64,000 bases of DNA, taken from Amborella trichopoda. Lineage: Eukaryota > Streptophyta > Magnoliopsida > Amborellales > Amborellaceae. Below the pieces are notes generated by a model, which saw only the letters and a list, made by a program, of their open reading frames with translations, was not told the origin of the DNA and did no database searches. This document shows positions 60,153-64,000 of the stretch, in pieces; position 1 is the first letter of the stretch; every line of letters starts with the position of its first letter. The stretch is from the NCBI RefSeq assembly GCF_000471905.2, contig NW_006495778.1:2462086-2526085 (forward strand), read 5' to 3'. The position numbers were made by a program, and so were the translations under genes.

Positions 60153-60402
60153 GTATATAAACTTTTCCCTTTATGTTTTATTTCATCTTTCAAATGTGGA
60201 CTAGTATGGTTTTGATGCATTTTAATTTTTTTTTTTTACAAATTTGTATTATGATTTGCGACCCAAAATTAATTAAACTTGCAATTTTTTTTCAACTTTA
60301 GTATATGGATTTGTATAGTTTGGGTGTGTTTTAAATTTTTAAGCTTCTTAGTTCAACTTTGGAATAAGGATTAGGATTTGAAATCCAAAGTTCATGGTCT
60401 AA

Positions 60403-60597
60403 TAAGGGTGAGGACCTTAAACTTTCCCTTAACCCCCGTCCAAACCTAGGTAAAGGAGGTAGGTTGTGTTAAGTAGGTAGCCAGTTTAAAACTTAGCCAC
60501 ATCTTATCATGAATCCTAAACTTAAGAAGAATAGATGAATAAGTTTCATGTGACTGACTCACAATAATTAGAATATAGCTTGGATGATGATGATGAT
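60403..60597 (+). repeat. SINE-like repeat, 3' copy
   Basis: AAGGGTGAGGACCTTAAACT, ..AAAGGAGGTAGGTTGTGTTAAGTAGGTAGCC, CTTATCATGAATCCTAAA, ending in (GAT)n at about 60582-60595. Fourth locus of the family described at 31055-31336. Confidence 0.6.
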
Positions 60598-61410
60598 TCG
60601 AAATCCAAAGTTCAATAGACTTGAACCTATACCAAATTAAATAAACCAAATCCTATCTCTAACTATGTCATTCTTATTATTTTTAGTTATAATTTTACTT
60701 CTTGGTTTATGAGTTTTTACAACTTTAGAATGTAGATAGATCGGTGTAGTTTGGTTTATCATGTATGTTGTTTCTAACTTCCTATATTTTGTGGATTTTT
60801 TGCAAGAATGCAACTTTAGAATATGGATTGACAGGAAAGGATTGATATAGTTTGAAAATTAAATTTCAAACATATTTTTATTTTTTTCTTCTACTTCTGA
60901 GTTTTGATTAGTTTTTTACATGTTCTCTCTGTTGTAAAATTTCAGGTTTGGTTTGTGACTTCTGACTTGGTGGTCTCTAGCAGTGTTTTAAGATGCAGGA
61001 TGCGGCCCTGATGCGGTGGGGGGCCGATGCGGCCCGGATGCGGGTGCATCGCGATGATGCGGTCAATAAATGTAAAACAATTCTAAAAAATCTAAAAAAA
61101 AAAGTTAATGCATAGAAAAAAATATGAAGGTGATATATGTGATAGTGGGTATTTTAGTTTAATGATTAACTTCAAAACTATTAGCTGTCAGAGATTCTGT
61201 ATCCAGTTATCTACTATCCCCTGATAAAAACTAGAAACTTGAAACCAGCTTCATAAAGCATTCAACAATCAACAACCATCAGCACAAATTTGCACCATAA
61301 GCACAACTATAATTAAGCACAACCATCAACAACCATAAGCACAAAATAATGATATTACAAAATACAAATCAAAAGTCAAGCTCAAGAAGAGTTAATAGTT
61401 AACAAATAAT

Positions 61411-61430
61411 NNNNNNNNNNNNNNNNNNNN
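61411..61430. other. Assembly gap (20 N)
   Basis: Twenty N bases inside the 3' part of hAT element 3, in its acidic C-terminal exon. The true length is unknown. Confidence 0.99.
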
Positions 61431-63611
61431 GACGGCCTCCATGTATTCTTCTTCATCGGTCTCCTCTGAGCCAGCTTCCTCCTCGACCTCTAAAACTAAC
61501 GTGCAAGTGCGACTAGACCCAGCAGCTCCTCTACTCCTTTGTGCTCTAGTGTTAGGTCGATCTTCTTCATTAGCCCCTGTTGCTAGCTCCACATCAAGCC
61601 ATGTAAGATCCTCACCCTCAAACACACGCTCTTGTCTTGGATCCATGGTCCACTCACTTATGGAATCACCATCAGCTTCATATAATTGAATAGGGTTGAG
61701 CTTCGTGCGATTTTCATACCTCACCCTAAGCCGCTCGTTATACCGCACATAAACCAAATCATTCAACTTTTTCTGCTCCAACCTATTTCTTTTTTTTGTA
61801 TGGAGCTATGGTAGAAATTTGAAATCAGATAAATTAGATTTTACATTAGAAAAGTGAAATTAGAGAAATAATGATTAAGGAATAAGGAGTAAAGGACTTA
61901 CATGCTCAAATGCACTCCAATTGCGCTCACAACCAGATGAGCTACATGTGAGATTCAACACTCGAATAGCGAGACGTTGTAGATTTGATGTCTCGCTTCC
62001 ATATAATGCCCACCATGCAGCTGTATAATATTTTATAATTTAGAATATACTTAAAAATTAAGGGTATAAAATAAATAATGGAACTATACATAAAGGAAGA
62101 GACAAGTAAGATTATTTTTGGGCTTTTGGCCTATACCTGGATCTGTAGTGTCCCTATTTCGAGTGGCAATATCTCTCCCAAAGTTTCCCAAGGTTAACTT
62201 GAACTTAATCAATTCATGGCTCTAGATCCCATCCTGGATATCTTTGTCTGGCACCAACCTCTCCAGCACATCTAAGAACCCACCATTTATTACACGATCT
62301 GACTCAATGGATGGGTGCTTGCAGTGAAGAGATGGGTTTAGAAAATAACCGGTTGAATGGAGGTGCCTGTGAAGCTAGGTATCCCATCTCTTATCAATAA
62401 TTTCAAGTATAGCCTAGCGTATATTTCATCATCCTTTAAAACATCTTTTATTTCAGTTCTTGCCCTAGTCATTGCCTCATGTATGTAGCCCATAGAGGGC
62501 TTCGCATCACCATCAACCAGTCGAAGCACTCTCACAAAAGGGCAAGCCACCTCCAATGCAATAGTTATTTGACTCCAAAAAGATGTATTCAGAATAATTT
62601 TTTCAGCCTTTCTCCCATCCTTATGTTTTGACCATTTGCTTTGACTCCATTGCTCTGAAGCAAACATGGTCCTCAAGGCACTTTTTTGCTTGGCTAGGCT
62701 TCGAAGAATGAGAAATGACGTGGCAAATCTAGTGATACCCGGTCTCACTAATTCTCTCTTCTTTGTAAAAGACCTCATCATGCTTAGGACTATGGTGTGA
62801 TTGTAAATAAATCCAACAACAAACATAGCTCTTGAAATCACCCCACTAAATAAAGATGTTGTACCCTTTTCCTTAAGCATAAGATTAACACAGTGAGCTG
62901 CACAAGGAGTCCAAAACATATGCTTCATTTTCAAAGTCAAGAAATGCCCAGCTGCAACATAGTTGGCACCATTGTCAGTGATAATTTGTACCACATTTTG
63001 CTCCCCAACAAAATCGACAATCTCATCCATCAAGCCAGATAAGTATGTACCATCATGTGACTTGTCAGATGCATCAATAGACTTAACAAAAAACGTACCT
63101 GTTGGGCAGTTAACCAAAAAATTAATGAATGCCCTTGATTTCCCATCGGACCAACCATCACACATAATAGTGGCCCCATATTTCTCCCACCCTTTTCTCT
63201 GAGAAATCAAAATTTTATTCATATCAAATACAACATCCTTCAACAAGGGCTCCTTAACCTCATGTAGCAAAGGAGGAATAAGTCTTGGGCCATATTGCTC
63301 AATTGCTTGGACCATACATGCAAAACTATCCAGAGTTATAGTATTAAAAGGAATGTCGGCCATGTAAATCCACTTTGCAATCCACTTACATACCGACTTC
63401 CTTTGTTCTTTCTTATATTTATTGTCAATTGTGGTTTGTTTTGTTTTTTTCTCTCTCCTGAACTACAATTTCGGGGGTAGGGGTGAAAAAAGAATCCATT
63501 GGCCCCTTAGAGAGAGGTGTTCTTCTCTCAGCACTATCACCAATATTTATAACCCTCTCTTGAGGTTGGAGTATGAGTACCCCTTTGCCTCATAGCAACT
63601 TCAGACATATC

Positions 63612-63616
63612 ATCAT

Positions 63617-63649
<33 letters not shown>

Positions 63650-63655
63650 CATCAA
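63612..63655. repeat. (ATC)n tract coding poly-Asp
   Basis: Interrupted ATC/CATCAT repeat that reads as about 13 consecutive Asp residues on the minus strand, in the linker between the BED finger and DUF659 of hAT element 3. Confidence 0.85.
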
Positions 63656-64000
63656 ATAATTGCATATCATCAAGTAATTCCTTTCTTTTCTTTTTCTTTT
63701 TTTTCTCTTTATCTTTTTTCAATCTATCCAAATATTCTTTAATCTCCTTTTTTATATCATTTGTAGCTTGTGGGCATGCTCTTACATTCCCGAAAATTCT
63801 GGCGAAATGCTCTTTTTGTCAAAAAATACTACTCATATAAGTATTTCTACAGAGCAAGCATATCACACAATTTCTATCTTTCGGATTTTTTAGTTTAGCA
63901 TATTTTCAAGCCGGATCCTTGTTACTAGAAAATTGGGAAGAAGACATTGTCCCAAAAATAAGTATAACAGTATTATTGTACAAGAAAGAATAAAAAGTTA

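Larger units (their letters stand above)
60981..64000 (-). mobile_element. hAT transposon 3, near-complete, runs off window
   Basis: The left terminus is CAGTGTTTTAAGATGCAGG at 60981, followed by about six GATGCGG subterminal repeats; the flanking 8-mer GTCTCTAG (60973-60980) is the likely target site. The minus-strand transposase starts MSSSQFSSNKDPA near 63944 with a BED finger (CVICLLC), contains a TGA in that exon and another stop soon after, then Lys-rich and poly-Asp segments (63537-63731). A long open DUF659 + hAT region follows (63363-62338: MCDGWSDGKSRAFINFLVN, VVQIITDNGANYVAAG, MFWTPCAAHCVNLMLKE). Separate exons encode AAWWALYGSETSNLQRLAIRV / CSSSGCERNWSAFEHV (about 62022-61903, the dimerisation domain) and the acidic C terminus (61781-61432). 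It is far better preserved than relics 1 and 2. Confidence 0.88.

Noticed and set aside
1-64000. CRISPR array, tRNA or rRNA genes, bacterial operons
   Set aside because: The tandem repeats lack the spacer/repeat layout, no cloverleaf or rRNA sequence was noticed, and all recognised genes are intron-containing plant genes.

Overview
The window is nuclear DNA from a flowering plant. It is AT-rich and gene-poor, with long introns, GT-AG splice sites, many plant transposons and three recognisable plant gene families. I cannot name the species; a woody dicot or magnoliid-type genome with transposon-filled introns would fit. One 20-base run of N (61411-61430) marks an assembly gap.

Three host genes can be supported. 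(1) A two-finger C2H2 protein lies on the minus strand at about 6.0-7.7 kb. (2) A SOBER1-like carboxylesterase/acyl-protein-thioesterase gene lies on the plus strand with six exons from 25313 to 45511. It encodes 272 residues with a complete Ser164-Asp218-His250 triad, and its fourth intron is 14.6 kb, swollen by hAT elements, a SINE-like repeat and LINE debris. (3) The last three visible exons of mitochondrial LPXB (lipid-A-disaccharide synthase) lie on the minus strand at 52.2-53.6 kb. The upstream LPXB exons are not visible in the remaining 10 kb, where an old caulimovirus-like copy (about 53.8-56.7 kb, opposite strand) and transposons lie.

The most striking structure is a pair of inverted arms of about 3.8 kb, at 9213-13066 and 28186-31998. 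Both carry SOBER1 intron 1 (3' part), exons 2-4 and the start of intron 4. The left arm is a non-functional copy, with a TAA next to the catalytic serine and no exons 1, 5 or 6. It is flanked by a perfect 16-bp direct repeat, which suggests it is the inserted copy. The 15.1-kb spacer between the arms holds the SOBER1 promoter and exon 1, so recombination between the arms would swap the first exon between the complete gene and the dead copy.

The rest is repeats. At 0.3-2.5 kb there is an unclassified array of 365-bp units with a recurring GACAC...GTGTC palindrome. A Harbinger-type Myb/SANT relic sits at 2.8-3.7 kb, and PIF/Harbinger relics at 19.6-24.3 kb. Three hAT transposase relics occur (32.2-34.7, 37.8-41.5 and 61.0 kb to the window end). 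Three short non-autonomous hAT elements share CCGGTT-rich ends, two of them with perfect 8-bp target duplications. Two foldback elements have long inverted ends (15.1-15.7 and 59.0-60.2 kb). LINE 3' fragments lie at 36.5, 44.0-44.6, 47.1-49.2 and 50.4-51.2 kb. No tRNA, rRNA or CRISPR array was seen.
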